Source: Alphaproteobacteria bacterium
GTDB lineage: Bacteria > Pseudomonadota > Alphaproteobacteria > Micavibrionales > Micavibrionaceae
Length of the DNA stretch: 34,995 bases
Assembly: GCA_025451095.1 (NCBI GenBank)
Contig: JANWLB010000003.1
Span: forward strand, 1 to 34,995
Reading direction: 5' to 3'
In this document: one piece after another, positions 16,582 through 25,929 of the stretch
Position numbering within the stretch: position 1 is the first letter of the stretch
Layout of the letters: each line of letters opens with the position of its first letter
Translations under genes and position numbers: made by a program
The notes under the pieces: model-generated
Databases searched by the model: none
What the model saw: only the letters and a program-made list of their open reading frames with translations
What the model was told of the DNA's origin: nothing

Positions 16582-18393
16582 ATGTCTGATATCTGGCTTA
16601 AGCATCTGTCGGCGACGCTCTCTGAGCATGGCCTGATCGCATACATGTGGAATGCGAACGAAGACCGTTTTCAGTGGGCGGGCAATGCACGGGTGGTCCT
16701 GGGCCTGGAAATTCAGGATCAGCCCCAGAATAATGCTCAGTTTCATAAAATGATCAACCCGCAGCAAGCGCCGCAGCGCCTGGCCACGCTGCATGAGCTT
16801 ATGGGCCGCGTGACGGCCGCCGGCGATGCGAAAATAGTTTCTGGTTTTACAGCCCATTATAAAATCCGCCGCGGCGATGGCGCGCACGTGGATGTCGAGG
16901 AATCGACCACGATGCATATCGAGGAAGGTACAGGGCACAAACTTCTTTGCGGCTTTCTGAAGGTCAAGGCTGCAGAGCCCCTTGTGCACACAGGCGGTAA
17001 CGCGCCCGGCAAGATTATAATGCCCGAAACGATTCATGATTCGGGAACGTGCCATCACGGCCGGCTCAGTATTCGCTACAAGGTCGATGAATGGATGACT
17101 ATGGGTCTTGGCCAGTCAGCGGTCGGCTATCTGCTTGTGGTGGGCATGGACAGGCTTTCGTTGATGAACGAAGCCTTTGGTGCCCGCTATGCAGATGAAC
17201 TGATTGAAAAGACAGGCCTGCGCCTGCGCCAGATCACAGGCGATACCGGCTATGTTTCCCGCATTGATGGCGACGTTTTCGGCATTTTGTTCCCGCAGGC
17301 GCCGCACAATGAGATGGCGGCCGTGGCGCAGTTCATGCTCAACAATTTTTACGACACTCCGATCCAGACCAGCAAAGGTCCAATCGGGATCAGCATCTCT
17401 GTGGGCGGCATAGCGCTGGATTGCCAGAGTGCTCGTGATTCCGCGACATTAATTACACGGGCGGAAATGGCGATGCAGGCCGCCAAGGAAAAGGGGCGCA
17501 GCTGCTTTGTGTCTTATCAGGAAGCGGTCAGTCAGGCTGTCAGCAACCGTATGCTCCTCGAATCGGGCGATGAATTCCTCAGGGCGCTTAAAGACAACCG
17601 CGTCCGTCTGGCATTCCAGCCGATCCTGAATTCGAAATCGCATGATGTGACGTTCCATGAATGCCTGATCCGCATGATCGATGAGAACGGAAAAATTCTT
17701 CAGGCCGGGCAGTTCGTTCCCGCCGTCGAAAAGCTGGGCTTAAGCCGGCTGGTCGATCAGTATTCTATCCGCATGGCGGTTCAGGAGCTAAGCCTGTTCT
17801 CGAATCTTGAGCTCTCTGTCAACGTTTCAAATATGACCCTGACCAATCAGGACTGGCTGCGGAGTCTTGTGTCGGCGCTGCGCGACCGGCCGAGTCTGGC
17901 CCGTCGCCTGATTATTGAAATTACGGAAAGCGCAGCGATAACGGATATTGACCGGACTGTACGCGTTGTCAGGACGCTTAAGGATCTGGGTTGCCGCGTG
18001 GCGCTCGACGATTTCGGCACGGGTTATACGGCCTTCTCCCAGATCCGCGACATGGATATCGACATGGTCAAGATCGACAAGTCGTTCATACGCAATATCG
18101 GAGAAGACCAGAACCATCTCTTCATCAAGGCGCTTCAGCTTTTGGCCGACGGCGTCAATGTGGAGACTGTGGGCGAGGGCGCTGAAACGATGGCCGACGC
18201 GCAGCGTCTTGCCGGCGACGGCATCGACCATATCCAGGGCTATGTCTTTGGATTTCCGGCGATTGAACGCATCTGGCTGCCCAAAAACCACGTATTTCGC
18301 CAGATTCCGACGGAGATTCAAAAGCCCGCCGTCTCAACCGGCGAAGTTCATGAGCAGGTGATGGAAGATATCGCCGCGTGGGGTTACCGCTAG
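16582..18393 (+). CDS. Degenerate GGDEF / intact EAL domain protein (probable c-di-GMP phosphodiesterase)
   Basis: GGDEF position reads 'RIDGDVFGILF'; EAL signatures 'FHECLIRM', 'LSVNVS', 'IIEITES', 'ALDDFGTGYTAF', 'VKIDKSFIRNI', 'ETVGEGAET', 'IQGYVFGFP'. Confidence 0.9.
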   Translation: MSDIWLKHLSATLSEHGLIAYMWNANEDRFQWAGNARVVLGLEIQDQPQNNAQFHKMINPQQAPQRLATLHELMGRVTAAGDAKIVSGFTAHYKIRRGDGAHVDVEESTTMHIEEGTGHKLLCGFLKVKAAEPLVHTGGNAPGKIIMPETIHDSGTCHHGRLSIRYKVDEWMTMGLGQSAVGYLLVVGMDRLSLMNEAFGARYADELIEKTGLRLRQITGDTGYVSRIDGDVFGILFPQAPHNEMAAVAQFMLNNFYDTPIQTSKGPIGISISVGGIALDCQSARDSATLITRAEMAMQAAKEKGRSCFVSYQEAVSQAVSNRMLLESGDEFLRALKDNRVRLAFQPILNSKSHDVTFHECLIRMIDENGKILQAGQFVPAVEKLGLSRLVDQYSIRMAVQELSLFSNLELSVNVSNMTLTNQDWLRSLVSALRDRPSLARRLIIEITESAAITDIDRTVRVVRTLKDLGCRVALDDFGTGYTAFSQIRDMDIDMVKIDKSFIRNIGEDQNHLFIKALQLLADGVNVETVGEGAETMADAQRLAGDGIDHIQGYVFGFPAIERIWLPKNHVFRQIPTEIQKPAVSTGEVHEQVMEDIAAWGYR

Positions 18394-18420
18394 GCGGCCT
18401 AAATTCCAGTCTGACTAATT

Positions 18421-20451
18421 CTAGACATCGATGTCGCGCACGAAAGCCGCGTTTTCCTGGATGAACTGGAAGCGGGCGTCGGCGTTGCGGCCCATCAGGC
18501 GCTCAACCAGGTTGTCGACATCCTCGCGCGTGGTGGCCGTTTCTCCCTTTCCCCCCTTGTCGAGATCGGTTTCAGGCGTAATGCCAAGCGCGGCCATAAC
18601 GTCGGGCAGGCTGACGCGGATCAGCGTGCGGGTTTCCGGGTTCATGGTGGTTTCTTTCAGCTGTTTTGCCGGCATTTCTCCCAAGCCCTTGAAGCGGCTG
18701 ATGTCCACTTTCCTGCCTTTGAGCTCCGTTTTCATCAGCTCTTCCTTGTGAGCGTCATCGCGTGCATAGAAGCTTGTGGCACCCGCGCTCAGGCGATAGA
18801 GAGGCGGCTGCGCCAGATAGAGATGCCCACGTTCGATCAGCGGACGCATCTGGGTATAGAAAAACGTAACCAGAAGGCTGGCGATGTGGGCGCCGTCGAC
18901 ATCGGCGTCGGTCATGATAATCGTTTTCTCGTAGCGCAGATTGTCGAGCGAGAAATCCTTGCCCGCGCCGCAGCCCATGGCCAGGATCAGGTCCTGAATT
19001 TCCTGATTGGCGCGGATCTTGTCTCCCGTGGCGCTGACGACGTTGAGGATCTTGCCGCGCAGGGGCAGGATGGCCTGCGTTTCGCGGTTGCGCGCCTGTT
19101 TGGCAGAGCCGCCGGCGCTGTCTCCCTCGACGATAAAAAGCTCGGTTCCGGCTGATTCTGTGCGACTGCAATCGGCCAGCTTTCCCGGCAGGCGCAGCTT
19201 GCGCGTTGCGCTCTTGCGCGCCATGGACTTGTCCTCGCGCAGCCGCAATCTCTCCTCGGCTTTGTTAATGAGGTGTTCCAGCAGGACGCGGCTGGCATTG
19301 GGATCAGCCGAAAGCCAGTGGTCGAAATGGTCTTTGACCGCGTTGTCGACCAGCCGTGTGACCTCGGTCGAGGACAGCTTTTCCTTGGTCTGGCCCTGAA
19401 ACTGCGGCTCACGGATAAAAACGGATAGCAGTATCGCCGCGCCGCTGACAATATCTTCGGTCGTGATCTGCGCCGTCTTTTTATTGCCGGTCATCTCGCC
19501 ATAGGCGCGCAGGCCCCGGGAAAGGGCATTGCGCAGACCCTGTTCGTGCGTGCCGCCCTGCGGAGTCGGAATGGTATTGCAATAAGAATGGATAAAGCCT
19601 TCGCCGTCTTCCGGCCAGGCAATGGCGATCTCGACGCGCCCTGCCTTGTCGGCCAGACTGATCTGGCCTTGAAACGGTGTTGGTGTCAGGGTCGGGCGTT
19701 TTTCCAAAGAGGCCTGCAGGAAATCCAGAAGACCTTTGGGAAAGCGGAACTTCTCCTCGGCGGGAATCGCGCTGTCTTTGTCCAGAAGTTCCTTGTCGCA
19801 GCGCCAGACAATCTCCACGCCTCTGAAAAGATAGGCCTTGGAGCGCGCCATCTGGTATAGCCATGCGGGCTTGAAATGAGCTTTCGTACCAAAGATTTCA
19901 GGATCGGGATGAAAGCAGACTGTTGTTCCGCTGCGATTGCCGGCGCTCCCCTTTTTTTCCAGTTTGCTTGTGACGTGGCCGCGCGCGTAAGACTGGCGGT
20001 AAAGGCTTTTGTCGCGTGCCACTTCGACCCACATCCAGTCGGAGAGAGCGTTGACAACTGAAGAGCCGACGCCGTGCAGCCCACCCGATGTTTCATAAAC
20101 CTTGCCGCTGAACTTGCCGCCGGAATGCAGCGTCGTAAAAATTACCTCCAGCGCGGATTTTTTGGGAAACTTGGGATGGTTGTCGACCGGTATGCCGCGG
20201 CCGTTATCCGTGATCGCCACGCTGTTGTCTGCGTGAAGAATGAGCTCAATTCTGTCGGCGTGACCGGCGACGGCCTCATCCATGGCATTGTCCAGAATCT
20301 CCCCCGCCAGATGGTGAAGGGCGCGCTCGTCTGTGCCGCCGATATACATGCCGGGGCGGCGGCGGACGGGCTCCAGCCCTTCCAGAACCTCAATATCGGC
20401 GGCGCCGTAGCCTTTTTTGCCTGCGGGAGCTGTGTTGAAAAGATCTGCCAT
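18421..20451 (-). CDS. parE: DNA topoisomerase IV subunit B
   Basis: 'EVLEGLEPVRRRPGMYIGGTDERALHHLAGEILDNAMDEAVAGHA', 'FIVEGDSAGGSAKQARNRETQAILPLRGKILNV', 'IIMTDADVDGAHIASLL'; length and insertions match ParE rather than GyrB. Confidence 0.95.
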   Translation of the reverse strand: MADLFNTAPAGKKGYGAADIEVLEGLEPVRRRPGMYIGGTDERALHHLAGEILDNAMDEAVAGHADRIELILHADNSVAITDNGRGIPVDNHPKFPKKSALEVIFTTLHSGGKFSGKVYETSGGLHGVGSSVVNALSDWMWVEVARDKSLYRQSYARGHVTSKLEKKGSAGNRSGTTVCFHPDPEIFGTKAHFKPAWLYQMARSKAYLFRGVEIVWRCDKELLDKDSAIPAEEKFRFPKGLLDFLQASLEKRPTLTPTPFQGQISLADKAGRVEIAIAWPEDGEGFIHSYCNTIPTPQGGTHEQGLRNALSRGLRAYGEMTGNKKTAQITTEDIVSGAAILLSVFIREPQFQGQTKEKLSSTEVTRLVDNAVKDHFDHWLSADPNASRVLLEHLINKAEERLRLREDKSMARKSATRKLRLPGKLADCSRTESAGTELFIVEGDSAGGSAKQARNRETQAILPLRGKILNVVSATGDKIRANQEIQDLILAMGCGAGKDFSLDNLRYEKTIIMTDADVDGAHIASLLVTFFYTQMRPLIERGHLYLAQPPLYRLSAGATSFYARDDAHKEELMKTELKGRKVDISRFKGLGEMPAKQLKETTMNPETRTLIRVSLPDVMAALGITPETDLDKGGKGETATTREDVDNLVERLMGRNADARFQFIQENAAFVRDIDV

Positions 20452-20544
20452 AAAAAGTGCTCAATCGGTCTTTATAGTGGTTTTCAGGAGTCTTAGCCGT
20501 TATGATTGATACCCAATGGAAGCTGTTTTGAGAAGCCAAACCAG

Positions 20545-21417
20545 ATGAATAAGGCCAAAAAAAGAGTGAATAAGGCTTTCAGGGGCATCTACGGGCGAGC
20601 GCTGACCCGTACCCGGACTCCCCGGGACGAAGATACGATCACTGACAATTATATAGGCGCCGGGTGGCTTTTGTCCCAAATGGATATTGCCGCCGGAATC
20701 AGGGCTCATAATTACGTGGGCGACCGGACGGTGACGGTGGGGCTTGATGCCATGTCATTTCAGAAGCCGGTTTTTGTCGGCAACCTGGTTTCCATCTATA
20801 CGGAAGTCGTCAGACAGGGGCGCAGTTCGGTGGACATCAGGGTCGAGAGCTGGGCTAAAAAGGGAAAAGTGCGTGAAAAAGTCACGGAAGGACTTTTTAC
20901 CTTCGTTGCAATCGATGGAAATCACAGACCGATGGAGATTAGGCAGCAACCCAAAAAGGACAAAAAGGGAAAGCTGCCGCCACCGATGTTTTTTGCGCGC
21001 CCTCCTCACCAGCATACGCCCGCATCCAATGCACCGTCGGAAACAAAGCGCCCCCGTCTGGTCGTCGTGCCGCGGCAAAGAGACAAAAATTACCTGGGCG
21101 ACATATTCGGCGGCTGGGTGCTGGATCATATGGATGTGGCCTGCGCTCTCGAAGTGGAGCGGCATGTGGGGCCAGGCCTCCGTCCGGCAACTGTGGGGAT
21201 TGAGGCCATGAGTTTCGATAGGCCTGTATTCGCAGGCGACGAGCTGGGGTTTTATACAAAAGTTGTCAAAACCGGGAATAAATCTATTTCCGTGAAAGTG
21301 GAGACATGGGCAACCAGGCATGAAAATGGCAGGCAGGAAAAGGTGACGGCAGGCGTTTTCACCTATGTGATCGTCGGCGCCGACAGAAAAACCGTTCCGG
21401 TCCAGCCGAAACTTTGA
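20545..21417 (+). CDS. Double-hotdog acyl-CoA thioesterase (two tandem acyl-CoA hydrolase domains)
   Basis: Two repeats: 'NYIGAGWLLSQMDIAAGIRAHNYVGDRTVTVGLDAMSFQKPVFVGNLV' and 'NYLGDIFGGWVLDHMDVACALEVERHVGPGLRPATVGIEAMSFDRPVFAGDEL'. Start at 20545 (MNKAKKR) preferred over 20506. Confidence 0.85.
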   Translation: MNKAKKRVNKAFRGIYGRALTRTRTPRDEDTITDNYIGAGWLLSQMDIAAGIRAHNYVGDRTVTVGLDAMSFQKPVFVGNLVSIYTEVVRQGRSSVDIRVESWAKKGKVREKVTEGLFTFVAIDGNHRPMEIRQQPKKDKKGKLPPPMFFARPPHQHTPASNAPSETKRPRLVVVPRQRDKNYLGDIFGGWVLDHMDVACALEVERHVGPGLRPATVGIEAMSFDRPVFAGDELGFYTKVVKTGNKSISVKVETWATRHENGRQEKVTAGVFTYVIVGADRKTVPVQPKL

Positions 21418-21433
21418 TCGAAGGAAATACGAA

Positions 21434-22567
21434 ATGAGACAGTGCAGACATGTTTTTATCGCCCTGATCGCTTTTTTCATCTGTGTTCCGGTGGTACAGG
21501 CACAGATGCTGGATATACAAAAAATTCAGAAGATTCCCCGTTTCAAGGAGTTGACGGACGAGAAGTTTACCGCTGAAACCAATGCCGTGGAGGAAAAGCC
21601 TAAAGGCGATAAATATCTGGCATATCGCCTGAGGCTGCCAAAAGACTGGTCGAAAGTGCTCGAGGATGCGCCGCCGGAAGAAGAGGGCAGCGGTCAGGAG
21701 ATGAGCCGCCGTATTCTGGGCAAGGTGAACACTTATTTCAGCCCTGCCAATACGGATATCTTAAGCCGTTTTGAAGTGCGCGCGCTTGAGCTTGAGCATG
21801 ATATTTCCGCACGCAACTGGTTTCTGAATTACGTGCTGGTGAATGGCTATACACTTCAGGGCATGGAAGAGGTTTCTAACCGCCGCGTGGAGGCTCTCTA
21901 CGTGTTGCTGGAAAAGGACATTCCTTACATCGTCCGTACAGTGGCAGAGATCAATGGTTCGCGCATAGTTCTGGCGTCCTATTACATGCCTGATATGAGG
22001 TGGGAAGCCGAAAAGGCCATTCAGGAAAAAATCGTCGGCTCCTTCAAGTTTATAAAGCCGGAAAGGATCAGGATCGAGTCGGCGCGTACTTTTGCCTTTC
22101 TTGATATTCTTCGTTTCGATTACCCTGTTTCATGGCGACTATCGGCGCCGAATATTTATTCGACGGATGTCATGGATGCCAAGCTGGTGAGTTCGCCGGA
22201 TGACAAGATTCTCGACGGCGAAATTAGCGTCCATATCATATCCACGGAGCTGGATACGACTTTGGCGCAGGAAGTGCAGAACCTGAAAGGAGATATCACC
22301 GATACAGGTCTGGCTATCGGAAAGCTGATCGAGGTGCCCACCAATTACAAGTTTCATAATCATATCTATTTCAGCCGCGTCGAGGTATATCAGGCGAACG
22401 ACAAGCTGAAAAAGGTCGAGGAGCACGAATACTGGCTCGCGATCATGGCGGAGGACCGTTATTACTATATTGTGACAATGGTAACGCCCAGCCGTGGATC
22501 CAACTTCTACATATGGGTCCGTAATTCTGGCGCCTTTCAGACGGTCATTGAATCTCTGAGGCCCTGA
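21434..22567 (+). CDS. Exported protein of unknown function, possible tandem PsbP/Mog1-like repeats
   Basis: Signal peptide MRQCRHVFIALIAFFICVPVVQAQ; two halves each with a 'P.DW/PVSW' opening and an aromatic beta-rich body ending in a helix (EKAIQEKIVGSFKFI / FQTVIESLRP). Confidence 0.6.
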   Translation: MRQCRHVFIALIAFFICVPVVQAQMLDIQKIQKIPRFKELTDEKFTAETNAVEEKPKGDKYLAYRLRLPKDWSKVLEDAPPEEEGSGQEMSRRILGKVNTYFSPANTDILSRFEVRALELEHDISARNWFLNYVLVNGYTLQGMEEVSNRRVEALYVLLEKDIPYIVRTVAEINGSRIVLASYYMPDMRWEAEKAIQEKIVGSFKFIKPERIRIESARTFAFLDILRFDYPVSWRLSAPNIYSTDVMDAKLVSSPDDKILDGEISVHIISTELDTTLAQEVQNLKGDITDTGLAIGKLIEVPTNYKFHNHIYFSRVEVYQANDKLKKVEEHEYWLAIMAEDRYYYIVTMVTPSRGSNFYIWVRNSGAFQTVIESLRP

Positions 22568-22583
22568 TCCGGTTTGCGCAATT

Positions 22584-22623
22584 AAAAACGGCGCCTGGTA
22601 TTTCCGGGCGCCGTTTTCTTTTT
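22584..22623. terminator. Rho-independent terminator, probably bidirectional between convergent genes
   Basis: AAAACGGCGCC ... GGCGCCGTTTTCTTTTT hairpin between the stop at 22567 and the glnA stop at 22639. Confidence 0.85.
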
Positions 22624-22638
22624 CGGATGTTAGTTGTC

Positions 22639-24069
22639 TTAGGAGGAGTAATACATCTGGAATTCAATGGGGTGGGGCATTGTCTCATAGGCGTCGATCT
22701 CTTCCATTTTAAGATCAACGTAGCCTTCAAGAAAGTCTGTGGTGAAGACATCGCCCTTGAGGAGGAACTCATGGTCTTCCTGCAGGGATTCCATAGCCTC
22801 GCGCAGGGAGCCGCAGACGGTCGGCACGGCCGCCAGCTCTTCCTCGGGCAGTTCGTAAAGGTTCTTGTCGATGGCCTCGCCGGGGTGGATCTTGTTCTGG
22901 ATACCATCCAGGCCCGCCATCAGCATGGCGGCGAAAGCCAGATACGGGTTAGCGAGCGGATCAGGGAACCGGACCTCGACACGCTTGGCCTGCGGCGCCT
23001 TCGCGAAGGGAATCCGGCATGAAGCCGAGCGGTTCCGCGAGCTGTAAGCGAGCAGAACAGGCGCCTCGTAGCCCGGGACCAGACGTTTGTAGCTGTTGGT
23101 CGTCGGGTTGGTAAGCGCGTTCAGCGCGCGCGCATGTCTGATAATGCCGCCGATATAGTAAAGGCAGGTTTCGGACAGTCCGGCATAGCCGTCGCCGGCA
23201 AATATCGGCTTGCCGCCCTTGGAGAGCGACTGGTGCACGTGCATGCCGGAGCCGTTGTCGCCATAGACGGGCTTGGGCAGGAAGGTCGCTGATTTGCCGT
23301 AGGCGTGCGCGACGTTGTGCACGACATGTTTGTAAAGCTGGATGTTATCGGCCGAGTCGACGAGGGAAGAATATTTTATGCCCAGCTCCGACTGGCATGG
23401 CGCGACTTCGTGGTGGTGTTTTTCGACCGGCACACCCATCGTGCGCATGACGGTCAGCATTTCCGCTCGCAGGTTAGAGGAGCTGTCGACCGGGGCCTCG
23501 GGGAAATAGCCACCTTTGATGCGTGGACGGTGGCCCATGTTGCCGCCGTCATATTCAGTGCCCGAGTTCCAGGGGCCTTCCGCGCTGTCAATGCGGTAGC
23601 CGACGCTGTTCATGTCAACTTTGATGTGAACGTCATCGAAAATAAAAAATTCAGCCTCCGGGCCGAAATAGGCGGCGTCGGCCAGTCCGGTGGATTTGAG
23701 ATACGTCTCGGCGGCCTTGGCGATGGAGCGCGGGTCGCGGTTGTAGGGCTTGCCCGTCGTCGGCTCAAGGACGTCGCAGAAGATCTTCAGGGTTGTCTGC
23801 GCCGCGAACGGATCGGGGCAGACCTTCATGACATCCGGCTTCAGGAGCATGTCGGATTCGTTGATCGACTTCCAGCCGGCGATGGAGGAGCCGTCGAAGT
23901 AAATGCCTTCCTCGAGCAGGCCCTTGTCGATGGAATCGACGTGCTGCGCGGTGTGCTGCCATTTGCCGCGCATGTCTGTGAAGTTGAAATCAACATACTG
24001 GACCTCTTGTTCCTCGATAAGCTTGAGAAAATCGGAAACGGTCTTTATTTTCATAGTGTTGGCAGACAT
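22639..24069 (-). CDS. glnA: Glutamine synthetase type I
   Basis: '[17 protein letters not shown]', '[20 protein letters not shown]', '[13 protein letters not shown]', adenylylation region '[12 protein letters not shown]'. Start at 24069 ([14 protein letters not shown]) preferred over 24108. Confidence 0.97.
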   Translation of the reverse strand: MSANTMKIKTVSDFLKLIEEQEVQYVDFNFTDMRGKWQHTAQHVDSIDKGLLEEGIYFDGSSIAGWKSINESDMLLKPDVMKVCPDPFAAQTTLKIFCDVLEPTTGKPYNRDPRSIAKAAETYLKSTGLADAAYFGPEAEFFIFDDVHIKVDMNSVGYRIDSAEGPWNSGTEYDGGNMGHRPRIKGGYFPEAPVDSSSNLRAEMLTVMRTMGVPVEKHHHEVAPCQSELGIKYSSLVDSADNIQLYKHVVHNVAHAYGKSATFLPKPVYGDNGSGMHVHQSLSKGGKPIFAGDGYAGLSETCLYYIGGIIRHARALNALTNPTTNSYKRLVPGYEAPVLLAYSSRNRSASCRIPFAKAPQAKRVEVRFPDPLANPYLAFAAMLMAGLDGIQNKIHPGEAIDKNLYELPEEELAAVPTVCGSLREAMESLQEDHEFLLKGDVFTTDFLEGYVDLKMEEIDAYETMPHPIEFQMYYSS

Positions 24070-24121
24070 GACTGATGACTCCAAATGAAGCAGGTTATTG
24101 CGTTGCACCTATGTAGAAAAC

Positions 24122-24136
24122 GCATATCTGATATGC
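24122..24136. promoter_or_regulatory. Perfect inverted repeat GCATATC-T-GATATGC upstream of glnA (candidate operator)
   Basis: 7-bp arms around 1 nt, about 53 bp before the glnA start. Confidence 0.4.
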
Positions 24137-24263
24137 ATTTGGAGGACAATAGCATGCAGCTTGAGTTGCGTCTACGGCCAATTTAAAAATTTCGATGGTT
24201 TTCGGATGGACAAAAACTTGTTCTTATCCCCTTTATCGGTGTAAAGAATTTTCTCTTTCCTGT

Positions 24264-24339
24264 GGCGGCTGTAGCTCAGGGGTAGAGCACTCGGTTGTGG
24301 TCCGAGTTGTCGCGGGTTCGAAGCCCGTCAGCCGCCCCA
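24264..24339 (+). tRNA. tRNA-His (anticodon GTG)
   Basis: Cloverleaf with encoded G-1 and CCA: ggcggctgtagctcaggggtagagcactcggttgtggtccgagttgtcgcgggttcgaagcccgtcagccgcccca. Confidence 0.96.
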
Positions 24340-24401
24340 TTTTTTCATATTTCAAATTTCGGAGAGGGTAGTCATGCCCTTTTTCCCTTCTATAATACCG
24401 C

Positions 24402-25880
24402 ATGGCATTTGAGCTTCTGACCACCGAGCAGATGGGCGCGGCGGAGCGCCGGGTGATCGAATCCGGGCGCCCAGGCTTTGATCTTATGCGGCAGGCCGGG
24501 CAGGGCGTGGCGGCGGCCGTCAATCACCGCTATCCCGGTCGTAAAATCCTGGTGCTGTGTGGCCCCGGCAATAACGGCGGCGATGGATTTATCTCTGCCG
24601 GAATTCTCAAAAAAAAGGGACATGGCGTGCGGCTGGCCTGCCTTGCCAATCCGGCGACTATGAAAGGCGATGCGGCACAAGCCGTGTCGGCATGGGATGG
24701 CGAAATCCTGTCTTTTAAAGATCTGGATGTGACGTCAGACGAAGTGGTTGTCGATGCCGTGTTCGGCTCTGGCTTTCGCGGCGATCTTCCCGCGGCGGTG
24801 CGCGCTCTGTTCCGGCAGATTGAGGCACAAAAAAATCCCGTCGTTGCCGTCGATGTCCCCAGCGGCCTGAACGGCAGCACGGGGGAGGTGACAGAAGGAA
24901 CGCCGAAATCAGCAATCAGTGTTTCTTTTTTTCGCAAGCGGCTGGGCCATGTTCTGATGCCGGGCGCCGCTTTCTGCGGCGAAATGATCGTTGCGGATAT
25001 CGGTTTGCCGGATTCTGTGCTCGAGGAAACAGGTTATGCGGCGCTTGAGAATGACCCGGCTTTGTGGCGTTCCTTCATCCGGCCCAAGATGGCGGGCGAC
25101 ACCAAATATATGCACGGACATGCGGTCGTTTACGGCGGCCCGCGAATGACCGGCGCAGCCTGTCTGGCGGCGCACGCGGCGCTGCGCGCGGGTGCTGGAT
25201 TATGCACGATTGCCGCCGCGCCGGAAGCGGCGGATGTCTATCGCCGCTATCTGCCCAATATCATGTATGAACCCTGCGCGGCGCCGGAAGATTTTATCTT
25301 GCATACAGGTGATGAGCGCCGCAACGCGGTGCTGATCGGGCCCGGCGCGGGTCTGGATGATGGCGGCAAGGGTTTGCGTCTCGCCGTGCGCGCTGTATGC
25401 GCCAGCGGCAAGGCGTATGTTCTGGACGCCGATGCCCTGAGCGCCTTCAAAAATCACGAGGGAGAGCTGGCGGAGAGTTTGAATGATCGCGGCATCCTGA
25501 CGCCCCATGAAGGTGAGTTCGGGCGCATTTTTCCTGATCTCGCCGAAGGCGTGAAAACGGAGCGGGTGCGCGCGGCCGCACAGCGTACGGGCGCTACGGT
25601 TCTTCTCAAGGGAGCGGATACGGTGATAGCCGCGCCTGACGGACGCATCGTCGTGAACGCCGGCGCGCCGCCGGCGCTGGCGACGGCAGGGTCGGGCGAT
25701 GTTCTGGCGGGCATGATCCTGGGGCTGCTGGCACGACACGTTCCGGTTTTCGAGGCAGCGTGTGCCGCCGCCTGGATGCACGGCGAAGCTGCCCGGCTGT
25801 TTGGCGGGGAAGGCCTTATAGCCACGGATATCATTGAGAAAATCCCTGCCGTTTTTAATGAATTGTTTGACAGGCCTTAG
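24402..25880 (+). CDS. nnr: Bifunctional NAD(P)H-hydrate epimerase / ADP-dependent (S)-NAD(P)H-hydrate dehydratase
   Basis: Epimerase 'VLCGPGNNGGDGFISAG', 'VVAVDVPSGLNGSTGEV'; dehydratase 'KYMHGHAVVYGGPRMTGA', 'LTPHEGEFGRIF', 'NAGAPPALATAGSGDVLAGMI'. Confidence 0.95.
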   Translation: MAFELLTTEQMGAAERRVIESGRPGFDLMRQAGQGVAAAVNHRYPGRKILVLCGPGNNGGDGFISAGILKKKGHGVRLACLANPATMKGDAAQAVSAWDGEILSFKDLDVTSDEVVVDAVFGSGFRGDLPAAVRALFRQIEAQKNPVVAVDVPSGLNGSTGEVTEGTPKSAISVSFFRKRLGHVLMPGAAFCGEMIVADIGLPDSVLEETGYAALENDPALWRSFIRPKMAGDTKYMHGHAVVYGGPRMTGAACLAAHAALRAGAGLCTIAAAPEAADVYRRYLPNIMYEPCAAPEDFILHTGDERRNAVLIGPGAGLDDGGKGLRLAVRAVCASGKAYVLDADALSAFKNHEGELAESLNDRGILTPHEGEFGRIFPDLAEGVKTERVRAAAQRTGATVLLKGADTVIAAPDGRIVVNAGAPPALATAGSGDVLAGMILGLLARHVPVFEAACAAAWMHGEAARLFGGEGLIATDIIEKIPAVFNELFDRP

Positions 25881-25929
25881 GCAGAGCTTTTCTATTTGAC
25901 AGGCTGATGTAGAATTCCCTGTGTAAGCG

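Noticed and set aside
23305-24075. 256-aa + strand ORF
   Set aside because: Antisense to glnA; shadow ORF.
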